This document shows positions 11,401-20,897 of a stretch of DNA of 64,000 nt, piece by piece. Where the stretch lies: positions 1-64,000 of the forward strand of contig CAKPBB010000007.1 in assembly GCA_934140005.1 (NCBI GenBank). The letters run 5' to 3'. The translations under genes were made by a program, and so were the position numbers. The notes under the pieces were generated by a model, which was not told the origin of the DNA, made no database searches, and saw only the letters and a program-made list of their open reading frames with translations. The DNA is from an uncultured Clostridia bacterium. Its GTDB lineage: Bacteria > Bacillota > Clostridia > TANB77 > CAG-508. Position 1 is the stretch's first letter. Each line of letters opens with the position of its first letter.

Positions 11401-12670
11401 CTTTATGTAGTAAAACAACAACTTCTGTATCAAAAGAAGTAGCTAAATCTAGAGCTAAATCTGGTGACATACTTGTTAAGTGAACTGCTAGTAGGAATTC
11501 TAATGGTATACCATATCTTGCTGTCCAACCATCTAAACTATATGTAAATGTTCCTATAGTTTTCTTATCTGAGGCTATTTTATCTAAAATTCCACTTTGC
11601 GTAAACAACAATCCAAATGCTGAGTTATTATCATCTTCTTGAGTATTACTTTTCTTTGAAGTAATTGATAAAGTTTTATTTTCTGCATCAATTGTAATAT
11701 CATATCTACTTCGAACACCATTTCTATAAGCATTACCTTGTTGTCCAATTTTTCCTTCTTTTTGTAGACTTACATCTTCTTCATAAATACCTATCAGTCC
11801 TGAACCATAGTCATTAGTTGTAATTTTTCCTAATGATATTAAATGTTTAACAGTAGACCATAAAGAACCAATAAAATTGCTCATACTTGCAAATACATTT
11901 TTTAAGTTTGGATTGAAATTTCTGCAACAATAAACATAATTATCTGATAATAAATAAGCTCTTATCGTTTCACTGTCAATATTTGTAATGCCTTCAGATA
12001 CTCTTCCAATTCCATTGTTATCAATATATGCTTCATTTGCAAGCATCTTTTGAAGCTTCTTTTCTTCAGCTTCTGTTAGACCAGTTGTTGCCGTTCCGTC
12101 TGAATTGTCAGCACTATCACTTTTAATTTTTTCTAATTCTCGTTGATATTTATTGCTTTTAGCCGCATTAACTTTTCCAGTTAAAAATCCATATTCATAT
12201 AAGTCATATCCCATACTTTCTATGTAATCTGCAACATCTATTATATCTTTATCTTGTATATTAAATTCTTCAGTTCCTTCTACCATAGAAGCCAAATTTT
12301 TAAATATCTCTGCTAATTCGTTTCCAACACCTTTCATTATTGAATTTAGTTTTCCCATCAATACACCTGGCATTGTTAAAACAAACATTATCAAACCAAT
12401 TATAATAATAACTGCTACAATAAATAAAATGATTATCCATAATTTTGGCACTATTATTTTTAATAAAGATGACACAACTGACATTGCTTTTGTATTACTC
12501 ATTTTTTGCAATACTTTTTGACTTCTTAATTTTTGATTAACAAAATTTTTTACATTTTCCTCAGCCGTATTCGTTGTTTCACTACTAGTATTTTCTTCTT
12601 GAGTCTCAGTTGTTCCATTTTCTACTTCTTCGTTTTCATCATCTGTTTCATTCTCATCTAAATAAAACAA
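8474..12670 (-). CDS. Giant membrane-anchored NlpC/P60 peptidase of the T4SS-like locus (copy 1)
   Basis: 1,398 residues starting at TTG with GAGGTGAT six bases upstream. The layout is the same as in the 1,382-residue neighbour: acidic N-terminus, hydrophobic helix at about 80-115, paired cysteines (CGSGCK, then CSECKTF), NlpC/P60 domain with Cys975 in DCSSYVSWVLYEYG and His in HGHIQII, and an acidic tail. Long blocks are identical between the copies (for example around GSFSVTRDSLTAFNILTN and FKELIVELNYFDKEDLTQ), whereas the N-terminal 250 residues and the linker before the peptidase differ. This points to tandem duplication followed by divergence. Both catalytic residues are kept in both copies, so neither looks dead. 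Confidence 0.88.
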   Translation of the reverse strand: MFYLDENETDDENEEVENGTTETQEENTSSETTNTAEENVKNFVNQKLRSQKVLQKMSNTKAMSVVSSLLKIIVPKLWIIILFIVAVIIIIGLIMFVLTMPGVLMGKLNSIMKGVGNELAEIFKNLASMVEGTEEFNIQDKDIIDVADYIESMGYDLYEYGFLTGKVNAAKSNKYQRELEKIKSDSADNSDGTATTGLTEAEEKKLQKMLANEAYIDNNGIGRVSEGITNIDSETIRAYLLSDNYVYCCRNFNPNLKNVFASMSNFIGSLWSTVKHLISLGKITTNDYGSGLIGIYEEDVSLQKEGKIGQQGNAYRNGVRSRYDITIDAENKTLSITSKKSNTQEDDNNSAFGLLFTQSGILDKIASDKKTIGTFTYSLDGWTARYGIPLEFLLAVHLTSMSPDLALDLATSFDTEVVVLLHKVEYSIKGGFLKAENSLTSSGDRVTYDKLKQYKENGGYGAVLAYTPSSFKSSDCGSGCKQKAIDEAKDPKVQSGEKEFSDVCSECKTFIDNTISDLRVLSLGKNETFYPYISKVTEHWFRDVYFVAPNKTKVVSNDYDYELRTKERWTSYEMNDDGTYKLYKLNDDGELTNEVYNGTTEDAEKEGIKVAKKAITKSIEDEAEGVSNAAIFGENMWSAYDVETPETEWMSLKAFIELAQAALEAAGINVNLEQMCEDLLNSDLEDLWMCIDMSAVPTQIQDAQRTETNSTIKKIFSTNKYYQYDGTQKRADDIEKDKKATEGYRKLDNTAEDKRNPNLIGSFSVTRDSLTAFNILTNMNTFDSDSIYRDFKELIVELNYFDKEDLTQIPTSIGEWLLPETSSAGWPIKKYDKNENYYGTLIHSKADLTNLRERDDILNPIIGAGETDGNEPTAPDVEDGTTGDSNVLEFATTVEKKLPEKNEQDNVINLDLVSPVAGLKAVYAADINGSGSGLQRDTLLDTAQAVWEYIVDAKKYSYGAPGTAAPYQNSSVIDCSSYVSWVLYEYGYEEFGQTTYYTGTYVSTDWAAKYGWEVIDVEAGEDCTSKLQPGDLLVRQTADKKHGHIQIIKEISPNGNVVAYDCGNDTHWANQYRNGYTSWSAFAKGTGEINGTLYGAGKIIRIEDSINKFTGFNGYEDVVTPITGEIIEAGTTEIENIETNQKENVGFIKIRAINKSDVEAYINENDENYEGYKYFYEEYETAGITDYILYIEGFDLRIVDQNLSLLNDSAIMGKTTDENGNETSTGQIANMYTREIYDSTLTKATRERLEEIQDKMEQALPVIQTSDGKIFVKAGTVLGKTYTDVGTPTSSTEEDSQEFPADAKARPGIATMEKKTDTSEDGQTYNLPNGNYIRLILRTSEDGANGTANKDTILENVEDYLEIETASSSNETKENEDEDTNEEDENAVEDLLDSQIKN

Positions 12671-12693
12671 TCTATCACCTCTTTTGCTACAAA

Positions 12694-13650
12694 CTACTTT
12701 TCAACAGATATGCTCATTGCTAATTTTGCAACTGCATTTGCAAGAGCATCTTCTATTTCTTCATCATTTGCATTAGATCCATAATATTCATTTAAAACTC
12801 TTATTTGATTAAATCCAATTGAATAAGCTGTATCATTATCATCAACAAATTTGTCAAATGAAAGTGTTAATTCCTTTGTTTCTCCAGGTTCTAAAATAAT
12901 AGAATCCGTTTGTGAAACTAATCTATTTTCTTTAGATAAATTTAATACGATTTCATCATCTACTTTTTTGTCTAAAACTGTAATACTATATTCACTTCTA
13001 TTAGTGAATACTATGTCATACTTTTCTGTACCATAGTTTATAGTTTTATCTTTTACTTCTATCTTTAAATATTCATTTTCTGTTGATATGCCTAGGTTCT
13101 CATGTTTAATATAATTTCCAACAGTCATATCAAATGTTCCTTCAGAATTTTTTGTAAAAGCCATTTTTTCTTCTGTATAAGTATATTTGCTATTAGTTAA
13201 TCCTGTTGCTAAGATATCATCAGTATATTTAACAGCATAAATATACATATTATCCATATTTGAGTAATCTTGAATAAAATATTTTTTAGGAGTATACATT
13301 ATAACTTTTAAATGTTTTATAAAATCAGAAAAAGTTGGATATGCATACTTTTTACAATCTGCTGAAATCATTTGATATGCTTTATCAAAGTCATTATTAT
13401 TACAGTATGTAACATATTTATCAATCATTTCCTCTATTTCATTTTGATACTTTTCTGGCACTTTACTTGTAGAATCCATAACTGAAGTATGTGGTTCATA
13501 TGTTGTTTCAAGATTTTTAGCAGGTGTATATAATTTCAAAAGTTGATTTATTAAAAATATAACAAGCCAAACAACTACTATTATGTATATTATTTTTTTA
13601 TTTTTTCTAAAAAAATGTCTGATTTTCAATCTAAAATCTGTAAAATTCAT
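12694..13650 (-). CDS. Single-pass membrane protein, possible VirB8/TcpC-like component
   Basis: 318 residues: a basic start, one membrane helix at about 20-40 (IIYIIVVVWLVIFLINQLL), then an extracytoplasmic domain. The segment YVTYCNNNDFDKAYQMISADCKKYAYPTF is arranged like the 182-residue neighbour (helix, 'KxYExAYDLL', aromatic-Pro-Thr-x-x-x-F, beta strands). This is the pattern expected of an NTF2-like fold, as in VirB8 and TcpC. The C-terminal 130 residues are beta-rich (VKDKTINYGTEKYDIVF, then LEPGETKELTLSF), resembling an Ig-like or DUF4352-type domain. GGAGG lies before the ATG. Position between VirB6-like and NlpC/P60 genes fits the TcpC slot of Tn916. The assignment is inference from topology and context. 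Confidence 0.65.
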   Translation of the reverse strand: MNFTDFRLKIRHFFRKNKKIIYIIVVVWLVIFLINQLLKLYTPAKNLETTYEPHTSVMDSTSKVPEKYQNEIEEMIDKYVTYCNNNDFDKAYQMISADCKKYAYPTFSDFIKHLKVIMYTPKKYFIQDYSNMDNMYIYAVKYTDDILATGLTNSKYTYTEEKMAFTKNSEGTFDMTVGNYIKHENLGISTENEYLKIEVKDKTINYGTEKYDIVFTNRSEYSITVLDKKVDDEIVLNLSKENRLVSQTDSIILEPGETKELTLSFDKFVDDNDTAYSIGFNQIRVLNEYYGSNANDEEIEDALANAVAKLAMSISVEK

Positions 13651-13659
13651 ATTATCCTC

Positions 13660-14208
13660 CTATTCTTCTGTAACATTGAAAGATAAATCTATATCATTTA
13701 CATCATTTTCTCTTACAACAAATGTATATTCTTTTCCTGCATCATCTTTTTTACCATTTATTAAATCTTTTATTGTTACCCATAAAATATATGTATTTCC
13801 GTTGCGTTCAATATTATCAAATTCTAAATTTCCCATGCTTGGAAATTCTTTTTTTACATAATTTTCAAATTGTCCAGCTGTTGGAAAATAATTTTTTTGA
13901 AAATCTGTGTATAATAAATCATAGGCTTCTTCATATTTCTTTTTTTCAACAAGATTTATAAAATTAGAAACATAATATTCCATTCTGCCTCTTTCAGTCA
14001 TATTAATAAGTTTTTCTTTCATATTATTAGCAGTAATTTCATTGTAATTAGCATCTGTTTGAATAACATCATTTGAAATCGTTATATTAGCTGTTTTTTT
14101 ATTCTTTGAAGCATTTCTATTAACATAAACTAATATAGTTATTAGTATTATTAAAATTACTAATAAAATTATTATACTTGTTAGTATCTTATTTTTTTCA
14201 TCTTTCAT
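13660..14208 (-). CDS. Small single-pass membrane protein, possible VirB8/TcpC-like (NTF2-like) component
   Basis: 182 residues with one membrane helix at about 10-28 followed by a compact extracytoplasmic domain: FINLVEKKKYEEAYDLLY, then YFPTAGQFENYV, then beta strands ending in EYTFVVRENDV. The helix, the 'K-x-Y-E-x-A-Y' segment and the aromatic-P-T motif are shared with the next gene, which starts nine bases downstream; the two look like divergent paralogues. Single-TM proteins with an NTF2-like outer domain form the VirB8/TcpC ring in conjugation machines. No sequence signature of VirB8 can be proven by eye. Confidence 0.6.
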   Translation of the reverse strand: MKDEKNKILTSIIILLVILIILITILVYVNRNASKNKKTANITISNDVIQTDANYNEITANNMKEKLINMTERGRMEYYVSNFINLVEKKKYEEAYDLLYTDFQKNYFPTAGQFENYVKKEFPSMGNLEFDNIERNGNTYILWVTIKDLINGKKDDAGKEYTFVVRENDVNDIDLSFNVTEE

Positions 14209-14233
14209 TTGCTAATCACCCTATCTTTTTTAT

Positions 14234-16894
14234 TTATCCGTTATAATGAACACCATTTTTTGATGTAGCTTCAACTTGAGCATTTAAATTTTGTCTCATT
14301 TGATTTATTGCACCTAATTGTGTTGCAGTTAAAGTTCCAGCTGTTCCACCATCTCTTGTATCCTCTAAATTTGAAATTGTTTGATTTAATCCATTTACGA
14401 GATTACTTACTTCATTTTGTGTTGTATCTTTAATTTTATCCATTTCTCTATTTACTTCAGCAATTTTATTATCTACTTCTGTTAAGTTTGTATAAGTAAC
14501 TGTTGTAGTTGTTTTTTGAATATCATATTGATGAATTTGAGGAGTTGCAGTTGATTTTGTATCTGCCATTCTACCAACCATATCCTCTGGTTCAACATTC
14601 ACACTTGAAGCTGTTTTCATTGAATTGTATAAGCTTGCATTTGCATATGTTGTCATAAAATCTCTCATTTTTTGTTTTAAATCTCCTAAGTCAGAAGCCT
14701 TCATATCATTTACTGTGTTTTCTCCTAAAGTTGTTTTCATTGCATTCTCAAATTCTTTATCAAAATTAAATGCACCTGGATTATTAGCCCAGTTACCTTG
14801 TATATTAGTTGCTACCATTTCAGCTTGTTCTTGACTTATACCTTGTTTCAAACCTTGAAGTTCATTTGTAAATCTATTTAATATATCACTCAATTGTTTT
14901 TGATCAAATTTTCCATTATCACCCATCTGTTTAACATATAACATATGCTTTAATTTTTCTTCATTTGTTTTATATTCTTGACCAGTAACACTTGTAACAC
15001 CTTGTAAAGTATTAGATGTTTCTTTTGATAATTCTTTCTTAGTATGCTTTAAAAATTCATTAGTTGCACCATAAGCTCCCATACCAGTCATTATTGAAGA
15101 AATAGCATTACTTGAGCTTAATCCATACATTGCAAGTCCAGCACTTGCACCAACAACGGTTGATATATATTCTTTATCATGTAAATGAGAGCTTATACTT
15201 CCTTTTGCACCTGATATACCTTTCTTCATTTTCTCGCCAACTAATTTACCTATATCTTTACTTATAGCATGTTCAGCTGAGAATTGTGCACTTGCTCTTT
15301 CTTTATATGAATTTTTCTCTTCTTCTGTAAGTGAATCCCATGTTTTACCATCACCATGAGCTAATTGCTCTGCTCTTCCAGGATTTCCATTTGATCCTTC
15401 TACATAAGCTCTTCTTGCTGCCTCAAATGTTTTTATACTACCACTAACACTTTTATATGCTTTAGTATTGGTTACTGCATTAGCAATTTTACCTGGTGCT
15501 GATGCAACAAATTTTGCACTACCAGATACTGCATTTCCAACTACAACAGCAGCTCCTGCAACTTTTCCAAGAGGAGTATTAGTAGCTGCAACTCCTTTTA
15601 CTTTGTTTGCAAAACTGCTTGTTGCTTTAGAAATTTTACTAGCTGTTCCACCAAACATATTTCCCATCATCTTTCCAACACCAGAAGCACTCTTACCTAA
15701 TTTTCCAGCATTATTAGCAAGTGTTGTTACAGCTGCAGTTGCAGCAACCATATCTGTTAATGAAGAAGCTTTGCCAAATCCGAAAATTTGTCTAATAATC
15801 TTTTCACCATCATTTACGAATTGTATACAAATTACTGCTAATAATCCAGCTGCCAATGTATTTGTTCCTACAACACTTGTCATAAAATTTATATTTACAA
15901 ACATTGTATCTAAAGATGCTGTATCAATTAAACTAATTGCAATATTTACAAAAGCCAAATACATAATACAATGGAATGGTTGTATTAAAATATTATAGCA
16001 AAACTCTTTCATCCAAGTATTTAAGGCTTGTGCTCTTTGGTCACCTATTTTATCTATTGAATATGTAATTGTAATTAATGGTGATATTATAATTAAAAAT
16101 CCAATTGTTAGCATTCTTTTTAGATAAACAAATAGAAATTTTAATGTTTGCCATACAATTATAGCATAAATAATTGTACTTGCTATTCCAGCAAATCCAC
16201 TAATAGGTGAAACTGAACTTACTCCTATACTTGAAATCCATTGTATAAAATTTCCAATATAATCGTCTGCATTTCCAACAGTTTTTAAAATACCTATCAA
16301 TACACTATTTATTTTTGTTACGAATATAATAAAATAATGTAGCAAATATAGTAATGCTAAACTTGAAGCCCAATCTACAAGCATCTTTTTATATATAACC
16401 TTATCTTGAGCAATTGTAGATAAAGCCATTCTTATTCCTATATATATTAATATTACTAGAAGAATTACAGTAGCTATGATTCTGATTACATAATACCAAG
16501 TTGCAACTTGCGTTCTAAAATCAAGTATCATACTAGGTAATCCTGAATCAAAATTCATAAAGTCTACATCTAATAAAGGTACTTGATTAAAGAATATTGT
16601 AAATGGAGTTACTAATACACCATCAGAAACACCTCCTAAACTTACAATACCTGATATTAAAACTTGTGCAGCTGCACAAATTGCAACAACACCAACTCTT
16701 AGTCCCCAAGTAGCAAATCCTACGAAAGCTCCAAGTAAATTAACTAAAAGATTATACATCGTATTAAACAATTCTGCTGCAGCACTTGTACCACTACTAG
16801 ATCCATCTGTGCCATATGCTAATGTTGTAAAATTGAATACTGTTAAAAATATCAAAAAACACGCTAAAATTTTGAAAAGCGATTTTTTTCTCAT
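14234..16894 (-). CDS. VirB6/TrbL-like polytopic channel protein with long soluble tail (890-residue reading frame)
   Basis: About 886 residues from the ATG of MRKKSLFK, preferred over an upstream in-frame TTG because the signal peptide begins there (KILACFLIFLTVFNFTTLAYG). An N-terminal module with two hydrophobic stretches ends in FFNQVPLLDVDFMNF. The VirB6/TrbL core follows (WYYVIRIIATVILLVILIYIGIRM, LVDWASSLALLYLLHYF, then SIDKIGDQRAQALNTWMKEF) and closes with KIIRQIFGFGKASSL. The ~480-residue tail is rich in Ala, Gly, Ser and Lys, then coiled-coil (KIAEVNREMDKIKDTTQNEV). VirB6/TrbL proteins form the inner-membrane channel. It is one of three paralogues here. Confidence 0.85.
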   Translation of the reverse strand: MRKKSLFKILACFLIFLTVFNFTTLAYGTDGSSSGTSAAAELFNTMYNLLVNLLGAFVGFATWGLRVGVVAICAAAQVLISGIVSLGGVSDGVLVTPFTIFFNQVPLLDVDFMNFDSGLPSMILDFRTQVATWYYVIRIIATVILLVILIYIGIRMALSTIAQDKVIYKKMLVDWASSLALLYLLHYFIIFVTKINSVLIGILKTVGNADDYIGNFIQWISSIGVSSVSPISGFAGIASTIIYAIIVWQTLKFLFVYLKRMLTIGFLIIISPLITITYSIDKIGDQRAQALNTWMKEFCYNILIQPFHCIMYLAFVNIAISLIDTASLDTMFVNINFMTSVVGTNTLAAGLLAVICIQFVNDGEKIIRQIFGFGKASSLTDMVAATAAVTTLANNAGKLGKSASGVGKMMGNMFGGTASKISKATSSFANKVKGVAATNTPLGKVAGAAVVVGNAVSGSAKFVASAPGKIANAVTNTKAYKSVSGSIKTFEAARRAYVEGSNGNPGRAEQLAHGDGKTWDSLTEEEKNSYKERASAQFSAEHAISKDIGKLVGEKMKKGISGAKGSISSHLHDKEYISTVVGASAGLAMYGLSSSNAISSIMTGMGAYGATNEFLKHTKKELSKETSNTLQGVTSVTGQEYKTNEEKLKHMLYVKQMGDNGKFDQKQLSDILNRFTNELQGLKQGISQEQAEMVATNIQGNWANNPGAFNFDKEFENAMKTTLGENTVNDMKASDLGDLKQKMRDFMTTYANASLYNSMKTASSVNVEPEDMVGRMADTKSTATPQIHQYDIQKTTTTVTYTNLTEVDNKIAEVNREMDKIKDTTQNEVSNLVNGLNQTISNLEDTRDGGTAGTLTATQLGAINQMRQNLNAQVEATSKNGVHYNG

Positions 16895-16916
16895 AACTAC
16901 CACCAAACTCTCCTAT

Positions 16917-19900
16917 CTATTTTCTTCCTTTTCCAATTTCTTCTATTAATGCAGATATATCTGTCATTGGTTTTTCTAAACCAGAATTTAATTCTCTACT
17001 TCTAATTGTACCATTTTTTCTTCTTTGTGTCACTATATTTGTTGAATTTTGTCCATTTGCCCCTGTATTTCCAACATTTTTTCGTCCATTTGGTGTATTA
17101 CCTTGTGCTCCATTTGGTGTAAATTGATGTTCCCTTACTGAAGTATCTTGTTCACCAACTCTACTTTCTGGATTTGTTCCACTTCCTCTGTACTCTCCAA
17201 ATATAGATTCCTTTTTTATCTTATTTAAAGAATTAACCACATCTTCAGTATTTCTTGGCTCAAATTCAAGATGTTTAGCCTGTTTGCCTCTTGATTTATC
17301 TTGTGCAGCATAAATATTATTTCTTTCTATTTCAATTGTCATATATGCAAGTTCTTGTACAGGTTCTGGTACACTTGATATTAATTCTTTTCTACGTTCT
17401 TCATCTTTTTCAGCTATTACTGCTGTTAACATATCTGCCATATCTTTATGTCTTTTTTCTTCTACTAATCTCTTCATTTTTTCAGTTGTAGCAGTATCTG
17501 TATTTTCACTTACTCTTGCACTATTTAATCTAGTAAAAGCTTGATGTCTTGCTTGTACTGATGAGTTTACTGTTTCTTCAATATTTCTTCCACCTAATAT
17601 TGGTTGTGCTATTTTTCTTGTGCCATCTGTTTCTGCAACTTGTCCAAATAATGGTGTATTTTGTTGTTTCTGTACTCCTGGTATACTTGAAATTGTTTTC
17701 TTCTTAGCTGATAAATTATCTAAAACAGATGCAGTTTGATTTGGTACAGCCTTAACCCAGTTTTCTAATTTTTGAGCTGTTCTTTCTTGTACATCTGTAA
17801 CTTTTAAATCTCCTACTGATTTTACATCATTTTCATCTACTATTTCTTGGAATGATTGTGTTGTAAATTCGCTTACAACCATATCTGTTTTTACCTTTTC
17901 AACTCTTGTTTTTAATGCTTTTGTAAGCTCTTGTACATCTTCTTTTTTAGCATCTTTACCAAGAACAATGTTCTGTAATCTTTGTTCCACAGCTACTACA
18001 CTTGCATCATTTGTTGTAAATTCTGAAATTGATTTTTTACTATTTGCAGCTGCTTCTGAAATAGCTTGTTTAATCATTTGGTCTGTAACCAAAATTTTCT
18101 TATCATTTACTTCTACAACTGTTGCTGTTGCATGTTCATCATTTCCATCAGCTGTTTTATTTCCAACACTATCTGAAAAGGCTTTTATTATGTCTTCTGC
18201 TGTTGCATAGTCTTGTGCATTAATTTGAGTACCATTAATTTCACCTATTACATTTGGATTTTGTAATTTTAATTTAATAAGTTCATTTGCAAATCTTTCT
18301 AAAGTCATATTTTCTGCGGCAACAACTATTGGCTCTTCTACTTCTTCTGCATTTTTCTTTTCTTCAAGAGCTTTTTCCATAGATTTTACATCTTGTTCTT
18401 TATCTGTTGTAGGAATATACATTCCATTAACTTCAACAGCTGTTCCTGTTTCAACAGCAGCTGCTTTATAGATTTCATTAGTATCGTCACTAACTTCACT
18501 AATCTCAATAGCACCAGTTTTTATTGCATTTGCTAAAGCTATTCCAACAACTTTTCTTTCTAATGCCTTTGTTTCCTTAGTTATTTCAGTACTATTATAA
18601 AATAATTTTTCTCTTTGAGCATATGAAAAGCCACCACTTTTTATTCTCTTGTATGTAGTAGGAATTCGCTTTCCTGGTTTAACACCTTCAATTAGGTTTG
18701 CTCCAAAAATATTACCAGTTGCAACTACTGTTCCTTTTGTAAGAGCCTTAACAAATTTCTGATGTTTAGTTGAAATTTCATTCACTATGTATTGGTCTTT
18801 TGCAGATTCTGTTTGAATACGAATATCTCTTGCATAATTTTCTACATCTTCAAGGGTAAAGCCAGCATCTAAATCAATTATATCCATTGGTACATATTCT
18901 GCTTTTGCACTCTTCCTTACATGTTCATAAGATTTTGATAATGCTGAAAGAGAAGTAAACATAGCAGAAAAGCCTATAACAGGATTTTCCACTGAAGTTG
19001 GAATAGAAGCTAACATTCCCGCAAATCCAGTAAGTAAATTTTTTATAGCATCTAATTCTCCTGTAATTACTTGTTTGTCCGTATCATTCATTCCAGTTAG
19101 TTTATTCAAATTTATATTAGCTTTCATTCTATTTTTCAAGCTATCTTCTGTTAAAGAATCTTCAGAGAATAATTTTTCTGCAAATGATAATTTCTTTCTT
19201 TCTACATATTTAACTTTACCATTTTCATCAGTATAATATCTACCTTTATATTTTGTTCTAAAACCAACGTATTTTCCTTTTTCCTCGTCATATTCAACAT
19301 ATTTACTTGGATCAAAAACATCTTTTATTCTTTGATTCATAGCAAAAGTTCTAGCTAATTTTGTCTTAGAGAATTTATCATTTAATTCTTTTAATTTTGC
19401 TTCTTCTATCTTTTGAAGAATATCAAGTTCTTTATCATCAACATGTCCAACTCCTGTTTCTCTTTCTAAATCACTATTTTCCCTTTCAAGTTCTTCATTC
19501 TTATTTTGAAGTGCATCAATCTCATCTTCTATAGCATCAATATCTTTTTCAAGACCTTTTAATATTCTTTCTCTTTTTCTCTTGATTTCGGCTTTATTTT
19601 TTTCAATAATTCTTCTATTATTTTTAATTCTTTCTATTTTATTTATTTTCATACCTTTATCAACAATTTCTTTTACATCATCATTATTTTCAAATTCTTG
19701 ATAATCTTTTTCTGTAAAATTTGTTTCATTTCCAGCAATATCAACATGCATTTCCTCATCACTCGGATTTGCTTCCCTATTGTTCATTCTCCAAGCCATA
19801 ACTCCACCAAACGCTTTTCTAGCTGGATTATAAAATAATTTTTCTCTTTCCCAGTTAGCAATTCCTTTTATTGCTTTTCCACCAAGATATGCTTTTGTTA

Positions 19901-20876
19901 TTCCTTTAAAGCTATTCATTAATTCTCTACCAACATTTCTATCTGCAATGTCATCTACTAAACTTCCATTTCCACCAAAAGCAAATATCTTTCTGAATAT
20001 TTTATCCGCATTACTCATGAAACTTAATAACATAAATGCAAGTAACATACCAGAAATTGAATTCAATGATAATTGTAAAGCATTCATTACAAAAGTAACA
20101 TAAATTATAGCATGTACTGATTGAAGAATAACATTTAAAAAGTATTCTTTAAGCCATGTTGAAAATATTTTTGTTTTTCCTGATAAAACTTTGTTTAAAG
20201 CATAAGATACTGCAACAGCAGGTGACATTAATGTTAGCACAGCAACTGTTAAATATCTCTTAAAATATATAAATACAAATTTATAAGAATAATATACAAG
20301 ATATGCATACATAACAAGTCCAGACATTCCATTTACTAATTTTGGATCATATGCTCTTGTTCTAATAGTATCATAAATACTTACTTCAATATCTTCATCT
20401 GTTTTTTTAGTATTATCTTTATTGTCTTTAGTTTCTAAAGAACCATATTGGTCAGGACTAGCTTCGTATACAGCTTCGGCTGTATCTTGTACCATTTCCA
20501 CTAATAATTCATTCATATTTATAATAAATAGCATTATATAATGGATTCCAAAAACAAGTACCATTCCAGCAACCCAATCCATAAGCATTCTTTTATAAAA
20601 AGCTCTGTCTGAAGCTACGGATGTAATTGCCATTTTTATACCTATAAAAATTAGAACTAGAAGCATTATTACTATTGATATTACTCTTATAATATAATAC
20701 CAAGTCGCAATTGCTTCTTTTAAGATAAGTACTGTATTTATTCCATCTTCACTCACTCCAGTTGCACCATTGCTTGCAGTCATTGTTGCTGATAATGAAA
20801 AAGTAGGTAAAATAACAATAATTGCAAAAATGGCTATTATAAATAAAATCATATATTTTTTACTATTTTTCATCAT
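16917..20876 (-). CDS. VirB6/TrbL-like protein with very long coiled-coil tail
   Basis: 1,319 residues; the alternative start three bases on (second ATG) fits GAGAGG slightly better. A signal-type helix (YMILFIIAIFAIIVILPTF) leads quickly into the VirB6/TrbL core: WYYIIRVISIVIMLLVLIFI, SDRAFYKRMLMDWVAG, then KIFSTWLKEYFLNVILQSVH, closing with KIFRKIFAFGGNGSL at about residue 305. Unlike its two paralogues it lacks the N-terminal module; that module is encoded just upstream as a separate 157-residue protein. The remaining ~1,000 residues are soluble and charged, with coiled coils (around ALQNKNEELERENSDLERE) and Gln/Asn/Thr-rich stretches. The tail may reach the cytoplasm and recruit substrate; that is inference. 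Confidence 0.83.
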   Translation of the reverse strand: MMKNSKKYMILFIIAIFAIIVILPTFSLSATMTASNGATGVSEDGINTVLILKEAIATWYYIIRVISIVIMLLVLIFIGIKMAITSVASDRAFYKRMLMDWVAGMVLVFGIHYIMLFIINMNELLVEMVQDTAEAVYEASPDQYGSLETKDNKDNTKKTDEDIEVSIYDTIRTRAYDPKLVNGMSGLVMYAYLVYYSYKFVFIYFKRYLTVAVLTLMSPAVAVSYALNKVLSGKTKIFSTWLKEYFLNVILQSVHAIIYVTFVMNALQLSLNSISGMLLAFMLLSFMSNADKIFRKIFAFGGNGSLVDDIADRNVGRELMNSFKGITKAYLGGKAIKGIANWEREKLFYNPARKAFGGVMAWRMNNREANPSDEEMHVDIAGNETNFTEKDYQEFENNDDVKEIVDKGMKINKIERIKNNRRIIEKNKAEIKRKRERILKGLEKDIDAIEDEIDALQNKNEELERENSDLERETGVGHVDDKELDILQKIEEAKLKELNDKFSKTKLARTFAMNQRIKDVFDPSKYVEYDEEKGKYVGFRTKYKGRYYTDENGKVKYVERKKLSFAEKLFSEDSLTEDSLKNRMKANINLNKLTGMNDTDKQVITGELDAIKNLLTGFAGMLASIPTSVENPVIGFSAMFTSLSALSKSYEHVRKSAKAEYVPMDIIDLDAGFTLEDVENYARDIRIQTESAKDQYIVNEISTKHQKFVKALTKGTVVATGNIFGANLIEGVKPGKRIPTTYKRIKSGGFSYAQREKLFYNSTEITKETKALERKVVGIALANAIKTGAIEISEVSDDTNEIYKAAAVETGTAVEVNGMYIPTTDKEQDVKSMEKALEEKKNAEEVEEPIVVAAENMTLERFANELIKLKLQNPNVIGEINGTQINAQDYATAEDIIKAFSDSVGNKTADGNDEHATATVVEVNDKKILVTDQMIKQAISEAAANSKKSISEFTTNDASVVAVEQRLQNIVLGKDAKKEDVQELTKALKTRVEKVKTDMVVSEFTTQSFQEIVDENDVKSVGDLKVTDVQERTAQKLENWVKAVPNQTASVLDNLSAKKKTISSIPGVQKQQNTPLFGQVAETDGTRKIAQPILGGRNIEETVNSSVQARHQAFTRLNSARVSENTDTATTEKMKRLVEEKRHKDMADMLTAVIAEKDEERRKELISSVPEPVQELAYMTIEIERNNIYAAQDKSRGKQAKHLEFEPRNTEDVVNSLNKIKKESIFGEYRGSGTNPESRVGEQDTSVREHQFTPNGAQGNTPNGRKNVGNTGANGQNSTNIVTQRRKNGTIRSRELNSGLEKPMTDISALIEEIGKGRK

Positions 20877-20897
20877 TCTACCTCTCTTTTCATAAAT

